Origin: Limobrevibacterium gyesilva
Lineage (GTDB): Bacteria > Pseudomonadota > Alphaproteobacteria > Acetobacterales > Acetobacteraceae
DNA: 64,000 bases
Direction of reading: 5' to 3'
Assembly: GCF_025989185.1 (NCBI RefSeq)
Contig: NZ_JAPDNT010000020.1
Location: forward strand, 1-64,000
The notes under the pieces were generated by a model that saw nothing but the letters and a program-made list of their open reading frames with translations, had not been told where the DNA came from and ran no database searches. The translations under genes were made by a program, and so were the position numbers. This document shows, piece after piece, positions 54,373 to 63,899 of this stretch (position 1 is its first letter; each line of letters begins with the position of its first letter).

Positions 54373-55347
54373 ATGACGACGTCGCAGAAGCTGGGATTTG
54401 ATCTCTGGCAATTGGAGGTCTTTCGAACCGTCGTCGCCACGGGCAGCCTGACCAAAGGCGCGCGGCAGGTCGGGTTGACGCAATCGGCGGTGTCGCAACT
54501 TGTCGCAAATCTGGAAAAGGCCATAGGGGTCGCCTTGCTCGACCGCGACATCCGGCCCGTCCAGGCGACGACGGCGGGGCGGCTGCTCATGGAAAAGGCG
54601 CATGACTTGCTGGAGCAGGCGCGCCAGCTCGAGACGGCCGTCAGATCGACTGCCCGCCATGCGATCCCAACCCTGCGAATCTCCATGATCGCCTCCTTGA
54701 CCACGACGCTCGGGCCCGATTTCGTCCGGGAGCTGGGCAAGAGCGTCAAACGGTGCGCGCTGTTCGCAAATCTGCGCGGTGTCAGCGAACAGCAGTTCCA
54801 TGCGCGCGAGATCGACGTTCTCATCGGCGTCGATCTTCTCAGGGAGGTCGATGCGGCGATCTCGATCCCGCTGCTGACGGAGCCATACGCCCTCGCACTT
54901 CCCGCCGAATGGGATATCGACGTCCGATCACTGGCGGATCTCAAAGGGCGCAATTTTATCCGGCATACCCATCGTACGAGCGCCGGCCGCCAGGTCGAAC
55001 AAGTGATCCGGCAGTTGCGACTGGAGTTTCCGCGAGAGTTCGAGAGCGACACGGCAGACACCATCGCGACGATGGTGTCTGCCGGCCTCGGATGGTCGAT
55101 CACCACGCCACTGATGGCGCTGCAGACGAAAGACCGGATGACAGGGGTTCGGCTGCTGCCGCTCCCGGGAATCAAGGTACGCCGGCGCATCGATCTGTAT
55201 GCGCGCAAGTCCGAGCTCGGCACCATCCCGCACGAGGTCGCCCATGTGCTGCACGTTCTTCTGCGGGATCAGATTGCGCCGCGCCTCCATGCGATCGCTC
55301 CGTGGATGGGCGATCAGTTCCATGTCTTCAAGCCGCGACGGGGATGA
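54373..55347 (+). CDS. LysR-family transcriptional regulator
   Basis: 324-residue LysR protein. HTH at residues 12-45 (LEVFRTVVATGSLTKGARQV and GLTQSAVSQLVANLEKAIG), effector domain from about residue 95 (TLRISMIASLTTTLGPDF). It converges on the peptidase/amino-acid ABC operon, whose upstream region has strong dyads of LysR type, so control of that operon is likely. The C-terminal LFANLRGVSEQQFHAREIDV region differs from the first LysR here; the two are not close paralogues. Confidence 0.93.
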   Translation: MTTSQKLGFDLWQLEVFRTVVATGSLTKGARQVGLTQSAVSQLVANLEKAIGVALLDRDIRPVQATTAGRLLMEKAHDLLEQARQLETAVRSTARHAIPTLRISMIASLTTTLGPDFVRELGKSVKRCALFANLRGVSEQQFHAREIDVLIGVDLLREVDAAISIPLLTEPYALALPAEWDIDVRSLADLKGRNFIRHTHRTSAGRQVEQVIRQLRLEFPREFESDTADTIATMVSAGLGWSITTPLMALQTKDRMTGVRLLPLPGIKVRRRIDLYARKSELGTIPHEVAHVLHVLLRDQIAPRLHAIAPWMGDQFHVFKPRRG

Positions 55348-55373
55348 TCGCGGCCCGGACCGGGAACGTCGTT

Positions 55374-56207
55374 CTACTTCACCGGCTCGCTGTTGATCGC
55401 CACCGCAACGACGGCATTTGGCTGGACGCCATATTTGTCGACGATCTTCTTATACGTGCCATCGGCGATGACGGCCTTCAGGGCGGCCGCGACGGCATCC
55501 CTCAGATCCGCCTTCTTCCTGGAGACGCCGATGCCCTGGTAGACGAGCGCAAAAGGCTCGCCGACGAGGTTGTAGGTGTCCGGGTCGAGTTTCATGAGGT
55601 AGGGCAGGCTTTCATTGCCCTGCGCCCCCGCATCGATGCGTCCCTGCCGGAGTTGCGCGCGCGCGTCGGCGGACCCTTCCGTGCCCATGATCCTGATCGG
55701 CGGCTTGCCGGCCTTGACGCATTGCTCTGCGCTCCAGGCTTCGATCTCCTTGGGGAAGTTGGTCCTCCGGCTTGCTCCCACCGTCTTGCCGCATAGATCC
55801 GTCGCGGCCTTGAACTCGCCGGCGCGCTTGTGCTGGACGAAGAACTGGACACCGGATTTCATGTAGTCGACGAAGTCGAGTGTTTCGCGGCGGGCCGGAA
55901 TGTCATTCATGCCGCCGAGGATCAGATCGATCCGGTCCGTAGCGACCGCACTGATCATCTGCTCGAAGCTGGTGTCCTGCCATTCGATCCTGACCCCGAG
56001 CTTTTCCCCGATCGCGTTGCCGATCTCGATATCGTATCCGGCGAGCTGGTTGGTCTGCGGATCCTTGAACGTCACCGGCGGGTAGTTCGGGGTGGTGCCG
56101 ATGACGATCTTCCCGGCGGTCTTGTACCGTTCGGGAAGCGTCTGGGCCTGAGCCCCGGCCATGCCGATGGCGAGCGCCGCAGCCACGGCAATAATATGCA
56201 GTCTCAT
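55374..56207 (-). CDS. Amino-acid ABC transporter substrate-binding protein
   Basis: 277-residue periplasmic binding protein (SBP_bac_3). Signal MRLHIIAVAAALAIGMAGAQA, then KIVIGTTPNYPPVTFKD, LAGYDIEIGNAIGEKLG and TDRIDLILGGMNDIPARRETLDF. This pattern fits polar amino acids or opines. Last gene of the M20 peptidase-permease-ATPase-SBP operon. No close ligand assignment is possible. Confidence 0.93.
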   Translation of the reverse strand: MRLHIIAVAAALAIGMAGAQAQTLPERYKTAGKIVIGTTPNYPPVTFKDPQTNQLAGYDIEIGNAIGEKLGVRIEWQDTSFEQMISAVATDRIDLILGGMNDIPARRETLDFVDYMKSGVQFFVQHKRAGEFKAATDLCGKTVGASRRTNFPKEIEAWSAEQCVKAGKPPIRIMGTEGSADARAQLRQGRIDAGAQGNESLPYLMKLDPDTYNLVGEPFALVYQGIGVSRKKADLRDAVAAALKAVIADGTYKKIVDKYGVQPNAVVAVAINSEPVK

Positions 56208-56248
56208 GTTCCCACTCCGTTCAGTATCTCAGGGTGCTCGGTGACGTC

Positions 56249-57031
56249 TCAGGCGCGAACCGCGGCTATGAAGTCCTGCGTCCGCTTCTTGCCGGGAGCC
56301 GAAAGCAGCTCTCGGGCCGGGCCGGTCTCGATGATCTCGCCCTGGTCCATGAAGACGATCCGATCGGCGACATCCCGGGCAAAACCCAGTTCATGGGTCA
56401 CCACGATCATCGTCATCCCTGTCACGGCCAATTGCTTCATGACCGAGAGGACATCGCCGACCAGCTCAGGATCCAAGGCCGAGGTCGGCTCATCGAACAG
56501 CATGAGCTGCGGCCGCATGGCGAGGCCGCGGGCGATCGCGACGCGCTGCTGCTGGCCGCCCGACAGCTCGCTCGGATAGGACCGTTCCTTGTCGGCCAGG
56601 CCCACTTGCGCGAGCAGGGCCCGGCCCCGCTCCTCGGCCTGCTTCGGGGGCTCCTTGAGCACCTGCACGGGCCCTTCGACAATGTTGCCGAGTGCCGTGA
56701 GGTGCGGGAACAGGTTGAAGCGCTGGAAGACCATTCCCACGGATCGCCGCTGCCGGGCGATCTCGCGGTCCTTCAAGTGGTGAAGCCTGCTGCCCTCCCG
56801 GCGATAGCCGATCAGTTCGGAATTGATCCAGATGGCGCCGCCGTCCATGCGCTCAAGCTGGTTGATGCAGCGCAGGAGCGTGCTTTTGCCGGAGCCCGAG
56901 GGCCCGATGATACAGACGACCTCGCCGGCGTTCACGTCGAGGCTGACGGCCTTCAGGGCTTCGAAATTGCCGAACCGCTTGCAGACGTCGATGGCGCGAA
57001 CGATCGGCGCCGATGGTGTCGCGGTGCTCAT
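56249..57031 (-). CDS. Amino-acid ABC transporter ATP-binding protein
   Basis: 260-residue GlnQ/HisP-like ATPase. Walker A GPSGSGKST, FQRFNLFPHLTALGNI, ELSGGQQQRVAIARG, LMLFDEPTSALDPE, VTHELGFARDVADRIVFMD. It overlaps the permease gene by ATGA. A single ATPase with a single permease implies a homodimeric importer. Confidence 0.95.
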   Translation of the reverse strand: MSTATPSAPIVRAIDVCKRFGNFEALKAVSLDVNAGEVVCIIGPSGSGKSTLLRCINQLERMDGGAIWINSELIGYRREGSRLHHLKDREIARQRRSVGMVFQRFNLFPHLTALGNIVEGPVQVLKEPPKQAEERGRALLAQVGLADKERSYPSELSGGQQQRVAIARGLAMRPQLMLFDEPTSALDPELVGDVLSVMKQLAVTGMTMIVVTHELGFARDVADRIVFMDQGEIIETGPARELLSAPGKKRTQDFIAAVRA

Positions 57032-57927
57032 CGTCTGTCTGCCGCAACACCGCGTGCGAAATGCCGTTCGACGAATCCCTGGCCGAAGCTCAGGACCGAG
57101 ACGACGATCAGGTACCAGATGCTGGCGACGAAAAGCAGTTCAAGCACGCGGGAATTGGCATAGTAGATCGTCTGCGCGGCATGCAGCATCTCGGAGTACT
57201 GGATCACGCTCGCCAGGGAGGTAAGCTTGATCATGCCGATGAATTCGTTGCCGACGGGCGGAACGATGACCCGCATCGCCTGCGGCATCACGATCCGCCT
57301 CAACATGCGCAGGCGTGTCATGCCGATGGCCTGAGCCGCCTCGTACTGTCCCTGATCGACCGACTGCAACCCGGCCCGGACGACTTCGGACGTGTAGGCG
57401 CCCTGCTGGATTCCAAGACCCAGCAGTCCGGCGACGAATGGCGTCATCACGTCCACCGTCCGCACGTCGAACAGGCCCGGAAACGCGATCCGCGGGAAAA
57501 TGAGCGCCAGGTTGAACCAGATCAGAAGCTGCAGAAGCGCCGGCGCGGCCCGGAACAGCCAGACATAAAGCTTCGCAACCGTGCTCAGTACCGGGTTCTT
57601 CGACAGGCGCATGACGGCAAACAGAACACCGAGCACGATGCCGAGCGCCATGGCACAGACAGCCAGAGCAATGGTGTTGACAAGCCCGGCCAGGATGGCC
57701 GGCGCGGTCAGGAACAGGCCGACATAGCGCCACTCGATGTCACCGACGGCAAAAGCCCGGATGATCGCGGCGAGCGCCCCCAGGATCAGGACGGCGGCGA
57801 CGATGCGTCCGTAGTGTCGCTGGGGAACAATCGTGTAATGCGCGATCCTGTAGGCGTCGGCGTCAAGCGCCGGTTCTGTGGCAGGCGATGCTTGCGGCAT
57901 CGCCTGGGAGAGGGTGGGCGCACGCAC
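57028..57927 (-). CDS. Amino-acid ABC transporter permease
   Basis: 299-residue HisM/GlnP-type permease. A cytoplasmic N-terminus and first helix (residues 40-60) precede the conserved permease core, with EAAQAIGMTRLRMLRRIVMPQA as the EAA loop (two overlapping parts). Start GTG 57927 lies within 3-5 bases of the peptidase stop and has GGGAG upstream; ATG 57900 is an alternative giving 290 residues. It overlaps the ATPase gene by ATGA. Confidence 0.88.
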   Translation of the reverse strand: MRAPTLSQAMPQASPATEPALDADAYRIAHYTIVPQRHYGRIVAAVLILGALAAIIRAFAVGDIEWRYVGLFLTAPAILAGLVNTIALAVCAMALGIVLGVLFAVMRLSKNPVLSTVAKLYVWLFRAAPALLQLLIWFNLALIFPRIAFPGLFDVRTVDVMTPFVAGLLGLGIQQGAYTSEVVRAGLQSVDQGQYEAAQAIGMTRLRMLRRIVMPQAMRVIVPPVGNEFIGMIKLTSLASVIQYSEMLHAAQTIYYANSRVLELLFVASIWYLIVVSVLSFGQGFVERHFARGVAADRR

Positions 57928-57929
57928 AC

Positions 57930-59246
57930 TCAGTCTCCCGTCCGACGACGAGAAGACGCCGAGCGCCCCTCGGCCTGATGCGGATTGCCGGCGCCGGTCA
58001 TGTAGTCCACGGCGCACATCGCCTGCAGCTTCACCACGGCGATGGCCTCGTCCACGGTGACATGCTCGTCGTCCGTCCCCATGCTGATCGGCGAAGGACC
58101 GCAGATGATGGCCGGAATATTGCGCCACCGCCAATAGCGCGTGTCGGTTCCGCCGAGACTGCAGACCGGCGGCGCTTCGTGCCCCAGAAGATCCTTGATG
58201 TTGCCTCTGAGGATGGTCGCCATTTCGCCGAACGGATCGGTGATGCTCGCGGGATAGCTGTGATCCTCGTTCACGACCATGGCGCAGCCATGGTCGGCCG
58301 CGAGGGCTTCAATGTCGGCACGAATGACATCGCGGTCGGAGCCGATGGGAAAGCGAATGTCGATATGGGCGATGCAACCGGTCGGGATCTGCGTCGCCTT
58401 CCGTCCCCCCTCGATGATGCCGGCGTTCACCGTGATGCGGCGTGCATTATCTGCCGCACCGGCACCGAGATTGGCGTCTGCCGCGGCAACGCTCTCCGGC
58501 GACGCCAGGATCGCGTCGATGTCCGCAGGCAGTGTCGCGAGCTTGAGGTGATAGCGCTCGTAGATCCCGGCAATGAGCTTGCAGATCTGCTCGATCGGGT
58601 TCGGCGCACGGTGTGGGTAGCCCCCGTGCCCGCCTGCGCTCTGCGCCGAAAGCGAGAACCGCAGCGTGCCCTTTTCCGTGAAGCGTATATTGGCAAGGCC
58701 GCTCGGCTCGCCGTTGAGGCAGCAGTCGCCGGCGATTTCGTCGGCAAACGCGTCGAAAAGATATTTCGTGCCGTATCGTCCGCCAGACTGTTCGTCGGAA
58801 ACGACCGTCAAGGTCAGGGCGCCGGTGAGGTGCGCACGATACGGATACAGATAGCAGTAGGTCAGGATCGCGGCGAGCGTCCCGGTCTTCATGTCGGACG
58901 CGCCGCGCCCCATGATCCTGCCGTCGACGATATCCGCGTTCCACAGCCGTTCATCGGTCACGGGGAACACGTCCATGTGCCCGTTCAGCACGAGATGACG
59001 GCCGGCCGCGCCTGCGTCCCAGCGCCCGATGATATTGGGCATCGAGTCCTTGAGCGCGACCGTCCGATGGGGCACTCCGAATCCATCGAGCAACGTCCGC
59101 ACGAAGGCAGCGGCCTCGCGCATGTCGCCTGGCGGGTTGACGCTCCTGATCCGGAGGAACTGGCGAAGCAGCCCGATGATCTCGTCGCGCTTTTCATCGA
59201 TCGTCCGGCAGAGCGCGGACTTGAGGATAGCGGCGTCTTTGGACAT
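57930..59246 (-). CDS. M20 family metallopeptidase (ArgE/DapE-like deacylase)
   Basis: 438-residue zinc hydrolase of the ArgE/DapE/ACY1 group that cleaves N-acyl amino acids or dipeptides. Ligands: His in LNGHMDVFP, bridging Asp in GRGASDMKTG, catalytic Glu in VVSDEQSGG; dimerisation region SAQSAGGHGGYPHRAP; late motif SLGGTDTRYWR. No signal peptide. It leads the amino-acid ABC operon, so imported acyl amino acids or peptides are probably cleaved in the cytoplasm. About 30 C-terminal residues are Ser/Arg-rich and may be non-conserved. Confidence 0.93.
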   Translation of the reverse strand: MSKDAAILKSALCRTIDEKRDEIIGLLRQFLRIRSVNPPGDMREAAAFVRTLLDGFGVPHRTVALKDSMPNIIGRWDAGAAGRHLVLNGHMDVFPVTDERLWNADIVDGRIMGRGASDMKTGTLAAILTYCYLYPYRAHLTGALTLTVVSDEQSGGRYGTKYLFDAFADEIAGDCCLNGEPSGLANIRFTEKGTLRFSLSAQSAGGHGGYPHRAPNPIEQICKLIAGIYERYHLKLATLPADIDAILASPESVAAADANLGAGAADNARRITVNAGIIEGGRKATQIPTGCIAHIDIRFPIGSDRDVIRADIEALAADHGCAMVVNEDHSYPASITDPFGEMATILRGNIKDLLGHEAPPVCSLGGTDTRYWRWRNIPAIICGPSPISMGTDDEHVTVDEAIAVVKLQAMCAVDYMTGAGNPHQAEGRSASSRRRTGD

Positions 59247-59341
59247 GGGGATCCTGATTGTCGTGACGGTCTCTCGCGGCGCCGGCGGACGGAACCATGC
59301 CCACCGTTCGCGCTACCAGATCACGGCGCCGCCGCGTCCTT

Positions 59342-59378
59342 GATTTTCATAAGAAAATCTAATTTCTTTCATCGAAAA
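59342..59378. promoter_or_regulatory. AT-rich dyads upstream of the peptidase/ABC operon
   Basis: GATTTTC (59342-59348) and GAAAATC (59353-59359) form a perfect 7-base dyad with a 4-base spacer. A second, weaker dyad, TTTC...GAAAA, follows to about 59378. They lie 96-132 bases before the peptidase start, inside a sharply AT-rich patch. Likely binding site for the LysR encoded at 54373 (inferred). Confidence 0.5.
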
Positions 59379-59425
59379 TATTGGTGTCTATGACGGGCCA
59401 GGGGAAAAGCCTTCCGGCCTTCCCT

Positions 59426-60724
59426 TCAAGCCGCCGGCAGGATCATCCCCCGGCACTCGCCGAAGCCGATCGGCGCAAAGCCCGCGCGAACGCCACGCGC
59501 GCGCAGGATCACTTCGTCGCCATCTTCCAGGAACCGCCGCGTCTCCCCCGACGCGAGTTCCACCGGCCTGCGTCCACCCATCGAGATCTCCAGCAGGCTG
59601 CCCCAGCCGGTTTCCTCGGGCGCCGAGATCGTGCCGGAGCCGAACAGGTCGCCTGGCTGCAGGTTGCAGCCGCCGCTGGCGTGGTGGGCCACCATCTGCG
59701 CCACCGTCCAATACAGGTGGCGTGCGTTGCCGATCGACAGCCGGTGCGCATCCATGCCGCGGGCGCGCATCGTGGGCGTGGTCAGCAGCACCTCCAGCTC
59801 CAGGTCCAGCGCGCCGTGCTGCTGGTCGTGCTCCGACAGCAGATGCGGCAGCGGCGCGGGATCGCCCTCCGGCCGCGCCGGTTGCGCACTCCGGAACGGC
59901 AGCAACGCTTCCGGCGTCACCACCCAGGGAGACACGGACGAGTGGAAACTCTTGGCCAGGAACGGGCCGAGCGGCTGGTATTCCCAGCCCTGGATATCGC
60001 GCGCCGACCAGTCGTTCAGCAGGCAGAACCCGGCGACATGCGTGTGCGCCTGCCCGATCGGGATCGGCTCGCCCAGCTCGTTGCCCGGCCCGATCCAGAC
60101 TCCCAGTTCCAGCTCATAGTCCAGGTTCCGGCACGGCCCATGGCTCGGCACCGTTTCGTTCGCCGGCTTGCGCTGCCCGTTCGGCCGGCGCACCGGCACG
60201 CCCGAGGGACGCACCGAGGAGGCGCGCCCGTGATAGCCGACCGGCACGTATTTGTAGTTCGGCATCAGCGGATTGTCCGGCCGCAACAGCCGGCCCACAT
60301 TGGTGGCGTGCTGGATGCCCGCGTAGAAATCGGTGTAGTCGCCGATCGCCGCCGGCAGGTGCATGGTGCAGTCGGCGGCGCGATGCAGCAGCCGCGCCTC
60401 CAGGCCGCGCACGGGCGCCGGCGCGCCATCCGACAACAGTTCGAACAGCCGCGCCCGCACTGTTGCGCGCGCGGCGGCCCCAAGCGCCATGAACGCGTTG
60501 AGCGTCGGCCCCGCCGCCGCCTCCGCCGCGTCGCCCTTCAGCAGCCCGGCTTCCAGCACCGCCGGCAGATCGAGGATGCGATCGCCGATTGCCACCCCCC
60601 CGCGCGGCGCCGCGCCATGCGGGCTGAACACGCCGACAGGCAGGTTCTGGAGCGGAAAATCGGCGTGCCCGTTGGCGGAGGAAACCCAGCTCCTTCGCCC
60701 GGCGTCATGCGTATGGTCGGTCAC
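59426..60724 (-). CDS. fahA: Fumarylacetoacetase
   Basis: Last step of tyrosine/homogentisate catabolism, fumarylacetoacetate to fumarate and acetoacetate. The 432 residues have an N-terminal SH3-like domain, then the FAH catalytic domain with [48 protein letters not shown] and [14 protein letters not shown]. The start is GTG 60724, overlapping the hmgA stop (GTGA). Metal-binding acidic residues are present in the usual motifs. Confidence 0.96.
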   Translation of the reverse strand: MTDHTHDAGRRSWVSSANGHADFPLQNLPVGVFSPHGAAPRGGVAIGDRILDLPAVLEAGLLKGDAAEAAAGPTLNAFMALGAAARATVRARLFELLSDGAPAPVRGLEARLLHRAADCTMHLPAAIGDYTDFYAGIQHATNVGRLLRPDNPLMPNYKYVPVGYHGRASSVRPSGVPVRRPNGQRKPANETVPSHGPCRNLDYELELGVWIGPGNELGEPIPIGQAHTHVAGFCLLNDWSARDIQGWEYQPLGPFLAKSFHSSVSPWVVTPEALLPFRSAQPARPEGDPAPLPHLLSEHDQQHGALDLELEVLLTTPTMRARGMDAHRLSIGNARHLYWTVAQMVAHHASGGCNLQPGDLFGSGTISAPEETGWGSLLEISMGGRRPVELASGETRRFLEDGDEVILRARGVRAGFAPIGFGECRGMILPAA

Positions 60725-62013
60725 GGCGCGAAATACTTCCTCATTCCGGTCCAGCAGGAATCATAGTCGCCTTGTAGTTGCGGGCAGGCCATGGCGAATT
60801 CGCTGGGGCGCAGCACCTGGCTGGTTTCGAACATGAAGGCCAGCGTGCCGTCGATCTTGTGCGGCACCAGCTCGGCGGCCATGGCGCGCTCGGTGGTGGC
60901 GTTGTCCGGCCCGTGCGCGGTCATCAGGCCATGCAGGCTCAGCCCGCCGGGCATGAACCCCTCGGCCTTGGCGTCGTACACGCCCGTCACCAGGCCCATG
61001 CATTCGTTCATCACGTTGCGATGGAACCAGGGCGGCCGGAACGTGTTCTCCGCCACCATCCAGCGCGGCGGGAAGATCACGAAATCCATGTTGGCCCGCC
61101 CCGGCGTGTCGGTGGGCGAGGTCAGCACCGTGAAGATCGACGGGTCCGGATGGTCGAAGCTGACCGTGCCCATCGCGTTGAACCGGTCAAGCGCATATTT
61201 GTACGGCGCGTTGTTGCCATGCCACGCCACCACATCCAGCGGCGAATGGTCGAGTTCGGTCGCCCACAGCTCCCCCATGAATTTCTGCACCACTTCGCTC
61301 GCCTCGTCGCGATCCTCGAACGACGCTACCGGCGAAAGAAAATCGCGCGGATTGGCGAGCCCATTGGCGCCGATCGGGCCGAGATCCGGCAGCCGCAGCA
61401 CCACGCCGTGATTCTCGCAGACATAGCCGCGGGCGGCCGCGTCCAGCAGTTCCACGCGCATGCGCACCCCGCGCGGGATCACCACGATCTCGCCGGGCGC
61501 CACCTGCAGCCGCCCCATCTCGGTCGCCACCAGCAGCCGGCCGAGCTGCGGGACGATCAGCATCTCGGCGTCGGCATTCCAGAAGATGCGCTGCATCGAG
61601 CGGTTGGCGCGATAGACATGCACGCTGACCCCGTCGGCATAGGCGCCGTCCGCATTGGCCGCCATCGTGGTCAGGCCGGCGACGAAATCGGTGGGTTCGT
61701 CGGGGACCGGCAGCGGGTCCCAGCGCAGCCGGTTCGGGTCCGGCCGCGCCAGCCGCCCGCCCAGCAGCCGGCCGTCGATGCGGCGATAGGGCGGATGGGC
61801 CGCGGACGGGCGGATGCGATACAGCCAGGACCGGCGGCTTTCGCGGCGCGGCACGGTGAATGGCGTGCCCGATAGCTGTTCGGCATACAGCCCGTGCGGC
61901 GGCCGCTGCGGCGAGTTGCGGCCTTCCGGCAGCGCGCCGGGAACCGCCTCGGTCGCGAACTCGTTGCCGAAGCCCGAGAGCATCGCCAAAGAGAGGCTGG
62001 AAACGGTGTCCAT
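60721..62013 (-). CDS. hmgA: Homogentisate 1,2-dioxygenase
   Basis: Opens homogentisate to maleylacetoacetate. 430 residues; the iron ligands are in [14 protein letters not shown] (His, Glu) and the nearby second His in [30 protein letters not shown] and [15 protein letters not shown] are conserved. ATG 62013 is fixed by GAGGAGGA nine bases upstream; the frame upstream of it is not coding. With fahA it forms an operon; maiA is on the same strand 1 kb away. Confidence 0.97.
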   Translation of the reverse strand: MDTVSSLSLAMLSGFGNEFATEAVPGALPEGRNSPQRPPHGLYAEQLSGTPFTVPRRESRRSWLYRIRPSAAHPPYRRIDGRLLGGRLARPDPNRLRWDPLPVPDEPTDFVAGLTTMAANADGAYADGVSVHVYRANRSMQRIFWNADAEMLIVPQLGRLLVATEMGRLQVAPGEIVVIPRGVRMRVELLDAAARGYVCENHGVVLRLPDLGPIGANGLANPRDFLSPVASFEDRDEASEVVQKFMGELWATELDHSPLDVVAWHGNNAPYKYALDRFNAMGTVSFDHPDPSIFTVLTSPTDTPGRANMDFVIFPPRWMVAENTFRPPWFHRNVMNECMGLVTGVYDAKAEGFMPGGLSLHGLMTAHGPDNATTERAMAAELVPHKIDGTLAFMFETSQVLRPSEFAMACPQLQGDYDSCWTGMRKYFAP

Positions 62014-62046
62014 GATCGTGTCCTCCTCGATCCGGCGCGAAGATAG

Positions 62047-62068
62047 TTTCAAACGAAACCGATTGAAA
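62047..62068. promoter_or_regulatory. Inverted repeat upstream of hmgA
   Basis: TTTCAA (62047-62052) and TTGAAA (62063-62068) with a 10-base spacer; nested inside is GTTTC-AAAC-GAAAC. It is centred 45 bases before the hmgA start, just beyond the ribosome binding site. Candidate operator for a homogentisate-responsive repressor. Confidence 0.45.
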
Positions 62069-62106
62069 GCGACATCGTCATTCGACATGGCCGCACGGGC
62101 TGCGGC

Positions 62107-62826
62107 TTATTCGTACAGCGCCAGCAATTCCTGCGGCCTGCGCACCACCAGATGCCCGTCCAGCTGGTCGATGGCGCCGCTGTCCCGCCAGACGCGCAGC
62201 TGCTTGTTCACGCTCTCGCGCGAACTGGCGACCAGCGTGCTGAGGTCGCGCTGCGACAGCTTCAGGTCGATGCGCGTGCCGCCCCCCTGCTCCGGCGGCA
62301 GCGGGCGGCCATAGTCGGCCGCCAGCTGCAGCAGCAGCCGCGCCAGCCGCGCCGGCAGATCGAACAGAGCGACCTCCTCCAGCGCCAGGCTGGTGCGGCG
62401 CAGCCGGTCGCACAGCACCACCAGCAGCCGCTCGACCATGGTCCCGTGGCGTAGCAGGAAGGGCATGAAGTGGCGCCGCTCGACCACCATCAGCGTCGTG
62501 TCCTCGATGGCCAGGGCGTCGGCACTGCGCGGCTTGCCGTCCAGCAGGGCGATCTCGCCGAAGATCTCGCCGGGGCCGATCACGTTCAGCGTGACCTCCT
62601 TCCCGTCCATCGAGACATTGCCGACGCGGATGCGCCCGGCCAGGACCGCCATCATGCTGCTGCCAGGGTCGCCCTTGTTGAAGACGGTCGTGCCCTTGAG
62701 GTAGCGCCGCTCGGCCGCGAAGCCGATGATCTCGTCGATCTCCTCCGGGCGCATGGGCCGGAAGAACGGGCTGGTCAGCAGCGCGTCGCGCTTCATCCGG
62801 GTGTCGATCCTTGGCGGACGAGTCAT
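62107..62826 (-). CDS. Crp/Fnr family transcriptional regulator
   Basis: 239-residue regulator. Cyclic-nucleotide-binding-like domain (residues 15-140; GPGEIFGEIALLDGKPRSA in the usual phosphate-cassette position) and a C-terminal HTH (LSQRDLSTLVASSRESVNKQ). No four-cysteine FNR cluster is present, so it is not an oxygen-sensing FNR. ATG 62826 is used; ATG 62796 is an alternative start. It lies upstream of hmgA on the same strand; the target genes are unknown. Confidence 0.92.
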   Translation of the reverse strand: MTRPPRIDTRMKRDALLTSPFFRPMRPEEIDEIIGFAAERRYLKGTTVFNKGDPGSSMMAVLAGRIRVGNVSMDGKEVTLNVIGPGEIFGEIALLDGKPRSADALAIEDTTLMVVERRHFMPFLLRHGTMVERLLVVLCDRLRRTSLALEEVALFDLPARLARLLLQLAADYGRPLPPEQGGGTRIDLKLSQRDLSTLVASSRESVNKQLRVWRDSGAIDQLDGHLVVRRPQELLALYE

Positions 62827-63033
62827 GTCAGGGGGTCGTTCCCGCCACACACACCCCTCCGGGCCGGCCTGTTCGGGTCCGATGGTCCACGCGCGCCCCC
62901 GTGATGTCGACCCTCGCCGCATCTTTCGGCCAGCATATCGGGCGCCCGGCAAAACATCCATCCGCCGCGCACATGCCCACAACACCGTTGCCGAAGCGTT
63001 GACGCACGGCCGACGGCGGCGGTCAGGTCCGCT

Positions 63034-63681
63034 TCAGGCCGCGTCCGGCTGAGCCTCCGGCGCCGCCGCCTGAAACGCCGGCAGGGCCCGGCACGCCGCC
63101 TCCGCCCGCAGCAGCAGCGGAAGTGCATCGAGCGGGCAAGCGTAGCGTCGGGCGTTGGCGAGTTGCGGTACCAGGCAGATATCGGCCAGCGACGGCTCGG
63201 CGCCGAAGCAGAACGGGCCCGCGCCGCCCGCGCGTTGCAGTATGGCTTCCAGCGGCGGCAGGCCCACGCCGATCCAGTGCCGGTACCAGGCGTCGATCGT
63301 CGCCTGTTCCTGGCCGAGGTTGCGCTTGAGATATTGCAGCACCCGCAGATTGTTCAGGGGATGGATGTCGCAGGCGATCGCCAGCGCGAAGGCACGGATC
63401 TGCGCACGCGTGGTCGGGTCCTGCGCCAGCAACGGCGGCGACGGGTGGGTTTCCTCCAGCCACTCGATGATGGCCAGCGACTGGCTCAGCACCGCGCCAT
63501 CATCGGTTTCCAGCACCGGCACCAGCTCGGACGGATTGAGCGCGCGAAACACCGGACCGTGCTGCTCGCCGCCGCCGCGCGTCAGGTGCACGAAGGCGGG
63601 GTCGTAGCCGATGCCCTTCAGCTGCAGCGCGATCCGCACGCGATAGGCGGCGGAGGAGCGGAAATACGTATGAAGCTTCAT
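63034..63681 (-). CDS. maiA: Maleylacetoacetate isomerase
   Basis: Zeta-class glutathione transferase that isomerises maleylacetoacetate to fumarylacetoacetate. The 215 residues start MKLHTYFRSSAAYRVRIALQ; SSAAYRVRIAL holds the catalytic serine/glutathione site, and the C-terminal helical domain begins near residue 85. Its start overlaps the DUF2783 stop (ATGA). Together with hmgA and fahA it completes the homogentisate route. Confidence 0.94.
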   Translation of the reverse strand: MKLHTYFRSSAAYRVRIALQLKGIGYDPAFVHLTRGGGEQHGPVFRALNPSELVPVLETDDGAVLSQSLAIIEWLEETHPSPPLLAQDPTTRAQIRAFALAIACDIHPLNNLRVLQYLKRNLGQEQATIDAWYRHWIGVGLPPLEAILQRAGGAGPFCFGAEPSLADICLVPQLANARRYACPLDALPLLLRAEAACRALPAFQAAAPEAQPDAA

Positions 63682-63899
63682 GGCGCTGCCTTCGCGCGGG
63701 TATCGGGCGCCGCATTCAGCGCCGCGTCGATTGCCGCCCGCACCACGGCGACGCTGCCGATATGGTTGGCCAGCAGCAGAATGATCCGCGCATCCAGCCG
63801 GCGCGATGCCTCGGGATCGAGGCCCCGATGCGCCTCCACCAGCGCCTCGAACAGGCCATCGGGATCGTCCAGGCGTGGCGTCGTCTCCAGCATCGTCAC
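63678..63899 (-). CDS. DUF2783 domain protein
   Basis: 73-residue protein, LFEALVEAHRGLDPEASRRL and RIILLLANHIGS being the DUF2783 block. The family is usually next to flavin monooxygenases. Starts GTG 63899 (overlapping the upstream stop as GTGA) or ATG 63893; either is plausible. It overlaps maiA by ATGA. Function unknown. Confidence 0.8.
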   Translation of the reverse strand: MTMLETTPRLDDPDGLFEALVEAHRGLDPEASRRLDARIILLLANHIGSVAVVRAAIDAALNAAPDTRAKAAP

